This document shows, piece by piece, positions 1-9,162 of a stretch of DNA of 64,000 nucleotides; within the stretch, counting starts at the first letter, position 1, and each line of letters starts with the position of its first letter. Both the position numbers and the translations under genes were made by a program. Source of the DNA: Zoogloea oryzae (GTDB lineage: Bacteria; Pseudomonadota; Gammaproteobacteria; Burkholderiales; Rhodocyclaceae); contig NZ_BSPX01000002.1 of assembly GCF_030161255.1 (NCBI RefSeq), forward strand, positions 1-64,000. Direction: 5' to 3'. The notes beneath the pieces were generated by a model that ran no database searches, had not been told where the DNA came from, and saw nothing but the letters and a program-made list of their open reading frames with translations.

Positions 1-1337
1 GCATCGTCGACAAGACGCTGACCGCCGAAGCCGTGCGCGCCATCGGCCACGCCCTCGGTTCCGAAGCCGTCGCCCGCGGCCAGCAGGCCATCGCGGTGGG
101 CCGCGACGGCCGCCTGTCGGGCCCCGAGCTCGCCGGTGCGCTCGCCGACGGCATCCGCGCCGCCGGGGTTGATGTGGTGGACGTGGGCTGCGTGCCCACC
201 CCGCTCACCTACTTCGCCGCGTATGAACTCGGCACGAACTCCTGCGTCTCCGTCACTGGCAGCCACAACCCGCCGGACTACAACGGCCTGAAAATGGTGC
301 TGGGCGGCCAGACGCTCTTCGGCGAGCTGATCCAGGCCCTGCGCCAGCGCATCATCGACGGCAACCTCGTCACCGCCGCCGTGCCGGGCAAGCTCACCCA
401 CGCCGATGTGGTGCCGGCGTACGTAGAGAAGATCGTCGGCGACGTGAAGCTTTCCCGCCCCATGAAGGTGGTGATGGACTGCGGCAACGGCGTAGCTGGT
501 GCCGTCGCCCCGGAGCTCTTCAAGCGCCTGGGCTGCGAGCTGGTGGAACTCTTCTGCGAAGTGGATGGCAATTTCCCCAACCACCACCCGGACCCGTCCA
601 AGCCCGAGAACCTCGCCGACGTGATCCGCGCGCTGAAGGAAACCGACGCCGAGATCGGCCTCGCCTTCGACGGCGACGGCGACCGGCTGGGCGTGGTGAC
701 GAAGGACGGCGAGATCATCTTCCCGGATCGTCAGCTGATGCTGTTCGCCGAGGATGTGCTGTCCCGCGTGCCCGGTGGCGAGATCATCTACGACGTGAAA
801 TGCACCCGCAACCTCGCCGGCTGGATCAAGGATCGCGGCGGCAAGCCCACCATGTGGAACACCGGCCACGCGCTGGTGAAGGCCAAGCTGAAGGAAACCG
901 GCGCCCCGCTGGCCGGCGAGATGAGCGGCCACGTGTTCTTCAAGGAGCGCTGGTACGGCTTTGACGACGGCCTCTACACCGGCGCCCGCCTGCTGGAGAT
1001 CGTGTCCCGCCAGCCGGACGCCAACCCGGTGCTGAAGAACCTGCCCAACGCCACCAGCACGCCGGAGCTCAACATCAAGATGAACGAAGGCGAGCCCTTC
1101 GCGCTGGTGGATAAACTCAAGGCCGAGGCGAAGTTTGAGGGCGCCGAGAGCATCCTCACCATCGACGGCGTGCGCGTCGAATACGCCGACGGTTTCGGCC
1201 TCGCCCGTCCGTCCAACACCACCCCGGTGGTTGTGCTGCGCTTCGAGGCCGACAACCAGGCCGCCATCGAGCGCATCCAGGCCGACTTCCGCCGCGCCAT
1301 CGAAGGCGTGTGGCCGGGGGTGAAGCTGCCGTTCTGA
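1..1337 (+). CDS. algC: phosphomannomutase/phosphoglucomutase (5' end outside window)
   Basis: Interconverts hexose 1- and 6-phosphates in the cytoplasm, feeding sugar-nucleotide synthesis. The reading frame is open from base 3, so the true start lies just upstream of the window; about 444 residues are visible, against about 463 for AlgC. Seen motifs: the phosphoserine loop TGSHNPPDYNG near nt 255-285, the metal-binding loop FDGDGDR near nt 666-686, and a sugar-binding GEMSGH segment near nt 916. It converges on the exopolysaccharide operon and supplies the same precursor pool. Family identity is secure; Man-1-P versus Glc-1-P preference cannot be read from sequence. Confidence 0.93.
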   Translation, partial: IVDKTLTAEAVRAIGHALGSEAVARGQQAIAVGRDGRLSGPELAGALADGIRAAGVDVVDVGCVPTPLTYFAAYELGTNSCVSVTGSHNPPDYNGLKMVLGGQTLFGELIQALRQRIIDGNLVTAAVPGKLTHADVVPAYVEKIVGDVKLSRPMKVVMDCGNGVAGAVAPELFKRLGCELVELFCEVDGNFPNHHPDPSKPENLADVIRALKETDAEIGLAFDGDGDRLGVVTKDGEIIFPDRQLMLFAEDVLSRVPGGEIIYDVKCTRNLAGWIKDRGGKPTMWNTGHALVKAKLKETGAPLAGEMSGHVFFKERWYGFDDGLYTGARLLEIVSRQPDANPVLKNLPNATSTPELNIKMNEGEPFALVDKLKAEAKFEGAESILTIDGVRVEYADGFGLARPSNTTPVVVLRFEADNQAAIERIQADFRRAIEGVWPGVKLPF

Positions 1338-1353
1338 GCGGGACCCCAGCGCA

Positions 1354-1389
1354 AAAAAACGGCGACCGGAGCAATCCTGTCGCCGTTTT
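1354..1389. terminator. bidirectional intrinsic terminator between algC and ugd
   Basis: Inverted repeat with arms ACGGCGAC and GTCGCCGT, an A-tract before it and a T-tract after it. It can end algC on the plus strand and the capsule operon on the minus strand. Confidence 0.8.
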
Positions 1390-1405
1390 TGTTTTGTGCC
1401 CATGC

Positions 1406-1419
1406 TCGGACTTCAGTCC
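1406..1419. repeat. partial REP-like palindrome
   Basis: TCGGACTTCAGTCC matches the core of the three REP-like palindromes at 26.07-26.19 kb. It is a single short copy in the algC-ugd gap. Nothing else is evident in the rest of that 200-bp gap apart from the terminator. Confidence 0.5.
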
Positions 1420-1536
1420 AAAAGAACCCGCTCTGAACTCCAACGCTTACCACCAAGAGCTGCCCGGCAGATAAATACGTCCGCGGCCCCACCAGAGCCC
1501 GAACTAGCTCCGATAGCAACACCCTTTCCAAACAAA

Positions 1537-2703
1537 TCAATCGCTACCAAACAGATCCCGGGTATAGACCTTATCCTGGACGTCATCCAGCGCCTCGGTT
1601 CGACGATTGGCAATAATGACATCAGCCTGCTGCTTAAAAGTACTCAAATCGTTAACAACACGAGAATGAAAGAACTCCCCTTCCTTAAGCACAGGCTCAT
1701 AGACTATCACCTCGATGCCCTTCGCCTTGATCCGCTTCATGATCCCCTGGATGCTCGAAGCACGGAAATTGTCTGATCCGGCCTTCATGATCAAGCGGTA
1801 GACTCCAACCGTCTTGGGCTGGCGACGGATGATATCGTCGGCAATAAAATCCTTCCGGGTGGTATTGGATTCGACAATTGCATGAATGAGATTCTGCGGG
1901 ACATCCCGATAGTTGGCCAACAACTGCTTCGTATCTTTGGGGAGGCAGTAGCCGCCATATCCAAAGCTCGGGTTGTTGTAGTGCGCCCCGATGCGAGGAT
2001 CCAGACTGACGCCATCGACAATCTGCCGCGTGTCTAACCCATGGGTTGCAGCGTATGTATCAAGCTCATTAAAGAATGCAACACGCATCGCAAGATAAGT
2101 GTTGGCAAATAGCTTGATTGCCTCTGCCTCGGTGCTGTCGGTGTACAACACCGCAACATCCTGCTTGATCGCGCCTTGGCGCAACAAACCAGCGAACATC
2201 GCAGCCCGATCCGAACGCTCGCCGACGATAATGCGCGACGGATATAAGTTGTCGTATAAAGCACGCCCCTCTCGCAAGAATTCCGGCGAAAAAACGAGGT
2301 TTTCGCATGAAAACTGCTGCCGCGCCCTAACCGTGTAGCCGACGGGGACGGTGGATTTGATGACCATCATCGCCTTCGGATTGATGGCCATCACGTCACG
2401 AATGACCGCCTCGATGGAGTTGGTATTGAAATAGTTAGTCTCCGGATCGTAATCGGTAGGGGTGGCAATGATGACCACATCCGCGGCTTCATAGGCCTCC
2501 TGTTTATCTAGCGTTGCCCGAAGATTCAACGGTTTGTCGCGCAGAAACTCCTCAATTTCCTTATCCTCAATCGGAGACTCTCGGCGATTGAGCATCTCCA
2601 CCTTCTCCGCCACGATATCCAGCGCCACAACTTCATTGTGTTGCGCGAGGAGTACCGCATTAGACAACCCAACATAACCAGTCCCAGCAATCGCGATCTT
2701 CAT
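1537..2703 (-). CDS. ugd: UDP-glucose 6-dehydrogenase
   Basis: Oxidises UDP-glucose to UDP-glucuronate with two NAD+, giving the uronic acid donor for the polymer. The 388 residues match the short enterobacterial Ugd type. An N-terminal Rossmann motif GTGYVGLSNA (residues 7-16) and the catalytic-cysteine motif YGGYCLPKDTKQLL near residue 255 are both visible. It is the last gene of the leftward capsule operon, about 80 bp after pgi, and is followed by the bidirectional terminator. Codon use is more AT-rich than algC, which fits transfer together with the capsule cluster. Confidence 0.93.
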   Translation of the reverse strand: MKIAIAGTGYVGLSNAVLLAQHNEVVALDIVAEKVEMLNRRESPIEDKEIEEFLRDKPLNLRATLDKQEAYEAADVVIIATPTDYDPETNYFNTNSIEAVIRDVMAINPKAMMVIKSTVPVGYTVRARQQFSCENLVFSPEFLREGRALYDNLYPSRIIVGERSDRAAMFAGLLRQGAIKQDVAVLYTDSTEAEAIKLFANTYLAMRVAFFNELDTYAATHGLDTRQIVDGVSLDPRIGAHYNNPSFGYGGYCLPKDTKQLLANYRDVPQNLIHAIVESNTTRKDFIADDIIRRQPKTVGVYRLIMKAGSDNFRASSIQGIMKRIKAKGIEVIVYEPVLKEGEFFHSRVVNDLSTFKQQADVIIANRRTEALDDVQDKVYTRDLFGSD

Positions 2704-2784
2704 TGCAATCCTCTATTTAACCTTTATCACCAAGCACCCAAAAGCCTTAAAGCGACCTTAGGGCTTACCGTATCCAAATACTCC

Positions 2785-4434
2785 CTAGAAATCCCCGCGC
2801 TCCCGACACCACGCAATCAACGCACGGGTCGACTGATCGAGCCCCTCCAGCCCTCCCTCGCCCTTTAGCGCCGGCAACAATCGACCAGCAAGCTGCTTGC
2901 CCAGCTCGACACCCCACTGGTCAAAGGAATTGATACCCCAGATCACGCCCTGAACAAACACCTTATGCTCATAGAGCGCAATCAACATGCCGAGGCTGTG
3001 GGGATCAAGGCGGGGAAGAATGATCGTCGTCGAAGGTTGATTGCCAGCAAATACCTTGTGCGGAAGCAGCGCCGCCATGTGCTCAACCGGAACCCCTGCG
3101 GCCTCCAGTTCTGCGCGTGCTTCGGCTTCAGACTTTCCAAAGGCCAGCGCCGAACTCTGCGCAAGAAAATTTGCCATCAAGGGTGCCTGATGGTCTGGCA
3201 GGGGAAAATCACTCTGCGCGCTGGCAATGAAATCGCACGGAACGAGCCACCCCCCCTGATGGAGCAACTGGAAGAATGCGTGCTGCCCGTTGGATCCAAT
3301 CTCCCCCCACACAATGGGGTTGGCCTGGCAGCTCAGAGGGCGGCCGTCCCGCCCAACCGTTTTTCCGTTGGACTCCATCTCCAGTTGCTGTAGAAACGAT
3401 GGAAGAAACCGCAGCGACTCGTGATAGGGGAGCACGGCACTTGTTCCAGCGCCAAGGAAATTGGTGTTCCAGATGCCGATCAAAGCCATCAAGACCGGTA
3501 GGTTCCGCTCGAAGGACGCCTCCCGGAAATGCTCATCCATCGCCTCGGCCCCGGCGAGCAGGCGCTCAAAACCATTCATCCCGACCGCCAATGCTATGGG
3601 CAAACCAACAGCCGACCACAGGGAATAGCGCCCCCCCACCCAATCCCACATACGAAACAGATTCTCGGGCGGCAGGCCAAATACTGCGGCTCTATCAACG
3701 GCTGATGTCACCGCAACAAAGTGAAGGGGCAGCGCACGACCTGCCGACTCCCCCGCCGCTGCACATAACCACTGGCGAGCGGTGTGGGCATTACGCATGG
3801 TCTCCTGAGTCGTGAAAGTCTTGCTGGCAACCACAAAGAGCGTCGTCTTCGGATCCAGTGAATCCAGCAACGGTCCAAGCTGCGCACTATCGAGATTGGA
3901 AACGAAGTGAAGCCTGAGCCCAGGTCGCTGATACGCCGAGAGCGCACGCACAACCATCTTGGGGCCGAGATCCGAGCCCCCGATGCCGATGTTCACGACA
4001 TCCCGGATGGCCTCTCCCGAGAACCCCCGCCACAAGCCGGAGCGAACCTTGTCTGAAAACTGCCGCATCTGCGCACGTACTGAGCGCACTTCCGGCATCA
4101 CATCGACACTCGCGGAAGGAAACGGCGACAGCTTTAAATGACGCAGCGCCGGGTGCAGTACGGCGCGGTGCTCACTCACATTGATCTTCTCGCCACCAAA
4201 CAGCCGATCACGCCAACCAGCAAGATCAGCGTCCCGCGCCAGATCAACAAGCAGGCGCAGGACGTGACCATCAAGGCGCTGTTTGGAAAAGTCAACCAAC
4301 AGGCCATTGAGCTCCAAGGACATCTGAGAAAACCGCGCACCATCCCTCGCAAATAAATCACGAAGATGACGGAACGCAAAGATGTCCCGCAGAACGGACA
4401 ACTCTTTCCAGGCAGCAGTTTCGGTAATCAACAT
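2785..4434 (-). CDS. pgi: glucose-6-phosphate isomerase
   Basis: Converts glucose 6-phosphate and fructose 6-phosphate. Both family signatures are present: WVGGRYSLWSAVGLP in the middle and GVELGKQLAGRLLPAL near the C-terminus, with the catalytic region YHESLRFLPSFLQQLEMESNGK between them. The ATG at 4434 (MLITETAAWKEL) is preferred over one 27 bp upstream because it aligns with the usual TAAW start region of the family; the protein is then 549 residues. Its place inside the polysaccharide operon suggests a role in balancing Glc- and Fru-derived nucleotide sugars. It may be a second copy of a housekeeping gene. Confidence 0.92.
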   Translation of the reverse strand: MLITETAAWKELSVLRDIFAFRHLRDLFARDGARFSQMSLELNGLLVDFSKQRLDGHVLRLLVDLARDADLAGWRDRLFGGEKINVSEHRAVLHPALRHLKLSPFPSASVDVMPEVRSVRAQMRQFSDKVRSGLWRGFSGEAIRDVVNIGIGGSDLGPKMVVRALSAYQRPGLRLHFVSNLDSAQLGPLLDSLDPKTTLFVVASKTFTTQETMRNAHTARQWLCAAAGESAGRALPLHFVAVTSAVDRAAVFGLPPENLFRMWDWVGGRYSLWSAVGLPIALAVGMNGFERLLAGAEAMDEHFREASFERNLPVLMALIGIWNTNFLGAGTSAVLPYHESLRFLPSFLQQLEMESNGKTVGRDGRPLSCQANPIVWGEIGSNGQHAFFQLLHQGGWLVPCDFIASAQSDFPLPDHQAPLMANFLAQSSALAFGKSEAEARAELEAAGVPVEHMAALLPHKVFAGNQPSTTIILPRLDPHSLGMLIALYEHKVFVQGVIWGINSFDQWGVELGKQLAGRLLPALKGEGGLEGLDQSTRALIAWCRERGDF

Positions 4435-4584
4435 AAGGACACGCACTACAGACAATTGCAAACTTGTGTAGCACTATACAAGAGTTCTTACGCCGTTACC
4501 GTGACACTGTTACTCGATTTGAATCAACACACTTCGCAGCCAGAATCCGCGCAAAAGAGTCTCGTGCGGCTTGACAGCAGGCAC

Positions 4585-5700
4585 TCAGCCTCTGGCATCC
4601 CCCCAACGCAGACTTACCCCGTCCTCACCCACGTAAGTCGTCTTACCTGACCGCTCAACGCAATATTGCGGAGACAAGATGCGCTCGGCAACCGTACAAC
4701 CCTCACTCACACGGGTGTACTCAAAAAGAATGCTTCGTTCGAGCCGCGCCGAAGATTTCACATGGCACCCGTGGCCAATCCAAGAAGGACCAATGATCGA
4801 TGCGCCGGGGTCGATCCTTACATTCGATCCGATATAAACCGGCCCAACAATCTGTACGCTATCCCAAGCGATCGACGTATTGAGCCCAACCCACACGCCT
4901 GGGCGAATCTGCTTGCCCGGCATGTGCATCTGTGACACCTCACCACGAAGCACACGCTGAAGCACATCCCAGTAGTCTGTCAGGCGACCGATATCAATCC
5001 AATTGAACGACTGCCGCTGAGCGTAGAAAGGAATCCCCTTCTCCACCAACATCGGGAACAACTGACTGCCGATGTCAAATTCGCAGCCCTGAGGAATCAA
5101 GTCGAGAATTTCCGGCTCAAAAATGTAAATCCCTGTACTGGCCAGCGTCGACTTCGCCTCTTCCGGAGAGGGCTTCTCCTGAAACGAGACCACGCGACCG
5201 TCGCTGTCTGTGACAACGACCCCATAGTTCTTAACCTGCTCACGCGGAACATCAACCGTCACAACGCTGGCAAGCGCCCCCTTGGCCTTGTGCTCGGCAA
5301 GCGCAGCCTGAATGTCGAGGTCAACAATAGCATCGCCACAGAGCACCAACGTCGTCTCGTCGAAGAATCCCCCGAAATCCTGGATCTTTCGCATTCCTCC
5401 GGCAGACCCCAGGGCCTTGGGCACGATGTCCCCATGGTCTCGGCCACCTTCGTAGGAGTACCCGATCTCAACCCCCCAGCGATGTCCATCGCCAAAGTAG
5501 CTTTCAATCTTGTAGTGATTGAATGCGACATTGATCATGACCTCGCGAATTCCATGACGGGAGAGATGCTCAATCAGGTACTCCAGCAATGGCTTGCCCA
5601 ACAACGGAACCATCGGTTTCGGAATATTCTTGGTTAGCGGTTTTACTCGTGTCCCCTGCCCCGCCGCCAGGATCATGCCTTTTGCCACATCACACCTCAA
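4585..5700 (-). CDS. NDP-sugar pyrophosphorylase with left-handed beta-helix domain
   Basis: Nucleotidyltransferase of the mannose-1-phosphate guanylyltransferase / glucose-1-phosphate nucleotidyltransferase family (371 residues). The N-terminal signature GMILAAGQGTRVKPLT followed by PKPMVPLLGKP gives the nucleotide-binding loop; LVLCGDAIVD carries the metal-binding Asp. Residues after about 255 read as hexapeptide repeats (left-handed beta-helix), as in two-domain GDP-mannose and GlmU-like enzymes. Alternative start: GTG at 5688 (VAKGMILAAG), 12 bp downstream. No galU-like gene is otherwise visible, so it could make the UDP-glucose used by Ugd; sugar and base are not determinable here. Confidence 0.85.
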   Translation of the reverse strand: MRCDVAKGMILAAGQGTRVKPLTKNIPKPMVPLLGKPLLEYLIEHLSRHGIREVMINVAFNHYKIESYFGDGHRWGVEIGYSYEGGRDHGDIVPKALGSAGGMRKIQDFGGFFDETTLVLCGDAIVDLDIQAALAEHKAKGALASVVTVDVPREQVKNYGVVVTDSDGRVVSFQEKPSPEEAKSTLASTGIYIFEPEILDLIPQGCEFDIGSQLFPMLVEKGIPFYAQRQSFNWIDIGRLTDYWDVLQRVLRGEVSQMHMPGKQIRPGVWVGLNTSIAWDSVQIVGPVYIGSNVRIDPGASIIGPSWIGHGCHVKSSARLERSILFEYTRVSEGCTVAERILSPQYCVERSGKTTYVGEDGVSLRWGDARG

Positions 5701-5706
5701 GAATAG

Positions 5707-6903
5707 TTATTTTGTGTAGCTCTTCAAATTTCTTACAATCTGATCCACAGCCGCTCGCGATGAATACAACGACTCAGAAAGTGCTTTAGCCCGAGTAGAC
5801 ATTCCAGATTTGTCCTGCTCTTCAAACAAGGCCATGCCCAAGTCTGCGAACTCCGACAGTGACTCGCCCACATAGGCCTTCCCAACCCCTTCCCGTGCAA
5901 TGAGGTCGCACAGATCGTTTCCGGCGTTGATGCGCGCCAGTACAGGCAGGCCCGCCTGCATATAGGTGAGGAACTTGCCCGGGACGTTGTGCGTCTTGTG
6001 CCGCGGATCGAGCATGACGAGACCAACATGGCACTGGGCGAGTAGCCCGGGAACCTCGGTCGGATCAATCTCGTCATGGAAAAGCACGTTCGGCAACTGC
6101 ATCTCTTCGGCCAGCGCACGAAGGCGCGCAACATCCGACCCTCGGCCTACGAACATGAAGCCCACGTCGGTACGATCCTTGAGGCGATCAGCAAGCCCGA
6201 GCACCATGTCCATCGACTGGGCCGCGCCCATGTTACCGGCGTATACGAAGATGCGCCGCCCGGCCAGATGGGTTTCGCTCACCTGAATCGAGCAGCCCAT
6301 GTTCTCGGCCGGGGCAAGCCAGTTCTGCAGCACCTCGAGACGGCGGCCAGGCTGGCGGGACCATTCGGCGAAATAAGGCAGCCCCGCGTGGGACTGAACA
6401 CCAATGGTGTCGGCAGCCGCGTACTGAACCTGCTCGAAGTACTTGAAGAACTTGTACACCGGCCCACGCCCCATCAGCCCGAGATCGACCGCCCACTCGG
6501 GAAAGATGTCGCGGATGATGAGATAGCTGGGGCAGCGGCTTCTCGCCTTGAGCCAAGCAACAGCCCGACCAAAAAAGATCGTGGGCGAATACCAGACAAC
6601 CGCGTCCCATTTCACGTCCCGCAAGGGGCTGGCCTCCAGCCCCTTGCGGACGAAATGAGACAGCGCAAGTTCGGCCAGCGTGCGCCACACGTAACTGGTG
6701 TCACGAGTCTGCATAGCCTTGACGCGGAGGACCTGAACGCCATCCAGCGTTTCGAGCGCCCACGGAGTGCCAAGGCTCGCAGATGGCACGATGACGGTAA
6801 TATCGTGCCCCTGTCGGACGAACTCACGGGACAGATCCCTGAGCTGTACTGCCCCCGATGAGCGCAGCGGCGGATAGGCATCCGCGATCAAGGCTATACG
6901 CAT
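5707..6903 (-). CDS. family 4 glycosyltransferase, WbuB-like (probable L-FucNAc transferase)
   Basis: GT-B fold transferase of 398 residues with an N-terminal glycine-poor acceptor domain (MRIALIADAYPPLRSSGAVQL) and a GT4 donor domain containing FVYAGNMGAAQSMD and a later glutamate region. The IIRDIFPEWAVDLG segment is typical of WbuB-type L-fucosamine transferases. It follows fnlC by 13 bp, exactly where the cognate FucNAc transferase sits in O-antigen clusters that make this sugar. The acceptor specificity is inference from context and remembered similarity. Confidence 0.8.
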   Translation of the reverse strand: MRIALIADAYPPLRSSGAVQLRDLSREFVRQGHDITVIVPSASLGTPWALETLDGVQVLRVKAMQTRDTSYVWRTLAELALSHFVRKGLEASPLRDVKWDAVVWYSPTIFFGRAVAWLKARSRCPSYLIIRDIFPEWAVDLGLMGRGPVYKFFKYFEQVQYAAADTIGVQSHAGLPYFAEWSRQPGRRLEVLQNWLAPAENMGCSIQVSETHLAGRRIFVYAGNMGAAQSMDMVLGLADRLKDRTDVGFMFVGRGSDVARLRALAEEMQLPNVLFHDEIDPTEVPGLLAQCHVGLVMLDPRHKTHNVPGKFLTYMQAGLPVLARINAGNDLCDLIAREGVGKAYVGESLSEFADLGMALFEEQDKSGMSTRAKALSESLYSSRAAVDQIVRNLKSYTK

Positions 6904-6916
6904 TGAACCCTGGCCC

Positions 6917-8047
6917 TCAGTACTTCTTCCAGACCACCCGATTCACGTAATCGGTATAGCTGTGGATGATCCGGACGACCTTGTCGGACACGTTGGGCAT
7001 GCTGTAATCGCCCACCTGACGGAGCAGACGGGTCTCGCCGCTGGGCTGATCCTCCAGGATTGCCAGCCCCTGCATGACGCGCTCGGTGTTCATGCCGACC
7101 ATCATGGCGGCCGCCTCTTCCATACCTTCGGGGCGCTCGTGGGCATCACGAATGTTGAGTGCCGGGAAGTTGAGGATCGACGACTCTTCGTTGATCGTGC
7201 CGCTATCCGACAGCACCGCCTTGGCGTTGAGCTGCAGCTTGTTGTAATCCTTGAAGCCCAGGGGCTTGAGCAGGCGGACGAGCGGATGGAACTTTGCGCC
7301 CATCGCATCCACACGCTTCTGGGTGCGCGGGTGGGTCGAGACGATCACCGGCATCTGGTACTTATCGGCCACGGCATTAAGGGTGGCAACCAGATTGGTG
7401 AAGTTCTTCTCGGAATCGATGTTCTCTTCCCGGTGGGCGCTCACCACAAAGAACTCACGAGCCTTGAGGCCCAGGCGCTCCAGCACATCGGATGCCTCGA
7501 TACCGTCGCGGTAGTGGGTCAGCACTTCGAACATCGGGCTGCCGGTCTTGATGACCATGTCGGGCGGCAGGCCCTCACGCAGCAGGTAATCGCGGGCGAT
7601 GGTGCTGTAGGTGAGGTTGATGTCGGCCGTGTGGTCGACGATACGGCGGTTGATCTCCTCGGGCACGCGCATGTCGAAGCAGCGGTTGCCAGCTTCCATG
7701 TGGAAGGTGGGGATCTTGCGGCGCTTGGCGGGCAGCACCGAAATGCAGCTGTTGGTATCACCCAGCACCAGCATGGCGTCCGGCGTCTCCTCCGCCAGCA
7801 CCTGATCGACCGCAATCACCACCTTGCCGATGGTCTCGGCGCCGGTTGCACCGGCCGCGTTGAGGAAGTGATCGGGCTTGCGCACGCCCAGATCTTCAAA
7901 AAAGATCTGGTTCAGCTCGTAGTCGTAGTTTTGGCCGGTGTGCACCAACACGTGTTCACAATAGTCATCCAGCTTTGCCAGCACGCGGGACAGACGGATG
8001 ATCTCGGGACGGGTGCCGACAACCGACACCACCTTCAGCTTCTTCAT
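6917..8047 (-). CDS. fnlC: UDP-2-acetamido-2,6-dideoxy-L-talose 2-epimerase (non-hydrolysing 2-epimerase family)
   Basis: Last step to UDP-N-acetyl-L-fucosamine. The 376-residue protein belongs to the WecB-type UDP-GlcNAc 2-epimerase fold: VVGTRPEIIRLSRVL at the N-terminus, VHTGQNYD, HMEAGNRC, SAHREEN and the UDP-binding stretch LSDSGTINEESS. Assignment to the FnlC/WbjD/CapG branch rather than WecB rests on the immediately upstream fnlB and fnlA; its ATG overlaps the fnlB stop by 4 bp, implying translational coupling. Confidence 0.88.
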   Translation of the reverse strand: MKKLKVVSVVGTRPEIIRLSRVLAKLDDYCEHVLVHTGQNYDYELNQIFFEDLGVRKPDHFLNAAGATGAETIGKVVIAVDQVLAEETPDAMLVLGDTNSCISVLPAKRRKIPTFHMEAGNRCFDMRVPEEINRRIVDHTADINLTYSTIARDYLLREGLPPDMVIKTGSPMFEVLTHYRDGIEASDVLERLGLKAREFFVVSAHREENIDSEKNFTNLVATLNAVADKYQMPVIVSTHPRTQKRVDAMGAKFHPLVRLLKPLGFKDYNKLQLNAKAVLSDSGTINEESSILNFPALNIRDAHERPEGMEEAAAMMVGMNTERVMQGLAILEDQPSGETRLLRQVGDYSMPNVSDKVVRIIHSYTDYVNRVVWKKY

Positions 8048-9156
8048 TGCTTCACCTTGTTGGCAAACGTATCGGGCTTTTCACGATCGAATATCTCGTT
8101 AGCCCACAGCATGACGATCATCTCGTCGTCGCCGATATTCGTAATGTTGTGCGTCCAGCCCGGCACCGTTTCAACGATCCGGCCCTCACCACCCTTGGTA
8201 ACCAGCTCGTAGTGCTCGCCGGTGACGATATGGCGGAAGCCGAAATGCGCCGTGCCCTTGAGCACCATGAACTTCTCGGTCTTGGTGTGGTGATAGTGCT
8301 CGCCACGAGTGACGCCGGGATGCGACGTAAAGTACGAGAACTGGCCGCAATCCGGGGTCTTGAGCATCTCGACGAAATCGCCGCGCGGATCGGAATGCTT
8401 GACCACGCTGTAAGCAAACGACTCGGTGGGCAGGAAGCTCAGATAGGTGGAATACAGCGCCCGCACCAGGCCGGTGCCCACACGATCGGTAATCATCGAT
8501 GCGCGGCTGGCCGCAAACCCACGGATCGTATCGGCCACCTGACCAACGGTGGAGTCGTATTCCGGACCGGCGGGCACAAAGCCGCTGGGCGTGCCGGGCG
8601 ACTGCAGCAGGCCGACAAAAGCCTCGACCACATCGTCTATGTACACCAGCTTGAGCGGTGCGGCGGGATCATTCACCTTGATCTCCAGCCCGCGAGCGAT
8701 GTTGTGGCAGAAGGTGGCCACCGCAGAGTTGTAATTGGGCTGTGACCACTTGCCAAACACATTGGTCAGGCGGAACACATAGGCCGGAGAGCCGTTTTGC
8801 GTGCCATGCTCGAACACCGCATCCTCGGCAGCACGCTTGCTGACCCCATACGGGTTATCGAGCGCGGCCTGGGTGGAGGACGACAGGACCACCGGCGCCT
8901 TGTTGCCGTACTCGGCCAGCAGGCTGCACACGGTTTCGGTAAGGCCGGCATTGCCGGTGGCAAACTCGCTTACATCCTTGGGACGATTGATGCCCGCCAG
9001 GTGATAAACAAAATCAGCCCCTTTGAGCGCGGCCTTCAGATCAGCATCGGACGAATCGAGGGTGATGCGCGCAATGTCGGTATGCCCAAGCTCGCCCAGG
9101 CGAACGGATAGGTTGCGGCCGATGAAACCGTCGGCGCCGGTAATCACGATACGCAT
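8044..9156 (-). CDS. fnlB: bifunctional NDP-hexosulose reductase with C-terminal cupin (CapF type)
   Basis: Reduces the 4-keto intermediate in UDP-L-FucNAc synthesis. Residues 1-245 form an SDR domain with GADGFIGRNL and the catalytic YGVSK; residues about 255-370 form a cupin with the metal-ligand motif HYHHTKTEKFMVLKG. This two-domain layout is diagnostic of FnlB/WbjC/CapF. It lies between fnlA (6 bp) and fnlC (4-bp overlap). Confidence 0.9.
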   Translation of the reverse strand: MRIVITGADGFIGRNLSVRLGELGHTDIARITLDSSDADLKAALKGADFVYHLAGINRPKDVSEFATGNAGLTETVCSLLAEYGNKAPVVLSSSTQAALDNPYGVSKRAAEDAVFEHGTQNGSPAYVFRLTNVFGKWSQPNYNSAVATFCHNIARGLEIKVNDPAAPLKLVYIDDVVEAFVGLLQSPGTPSGFVPAGPEYDSTVGQVADTIRGFAASRASMITDRVGTGLVRALYSTYLSFLPTESFAYSVVKHSDPRGDFVEMLKTPDCGQFSYFTSHPGVTRGEHYHHTKTEKFMVLKGTAHFGFRHIVTGEHYELVTKGGEGRIVETVPGWTHNITNIGDDEMIVMLWANEIFDREKPDTFANKVKQ

Positions 9157-9162
9157 GGCGGC

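Noticed and set aside
6962..8212. Long open frame on the plus strand opposite fnlC
   Set aside because: Shadow of a GC-rich gene; no motif, and the minus-strand protein is a clear family member.
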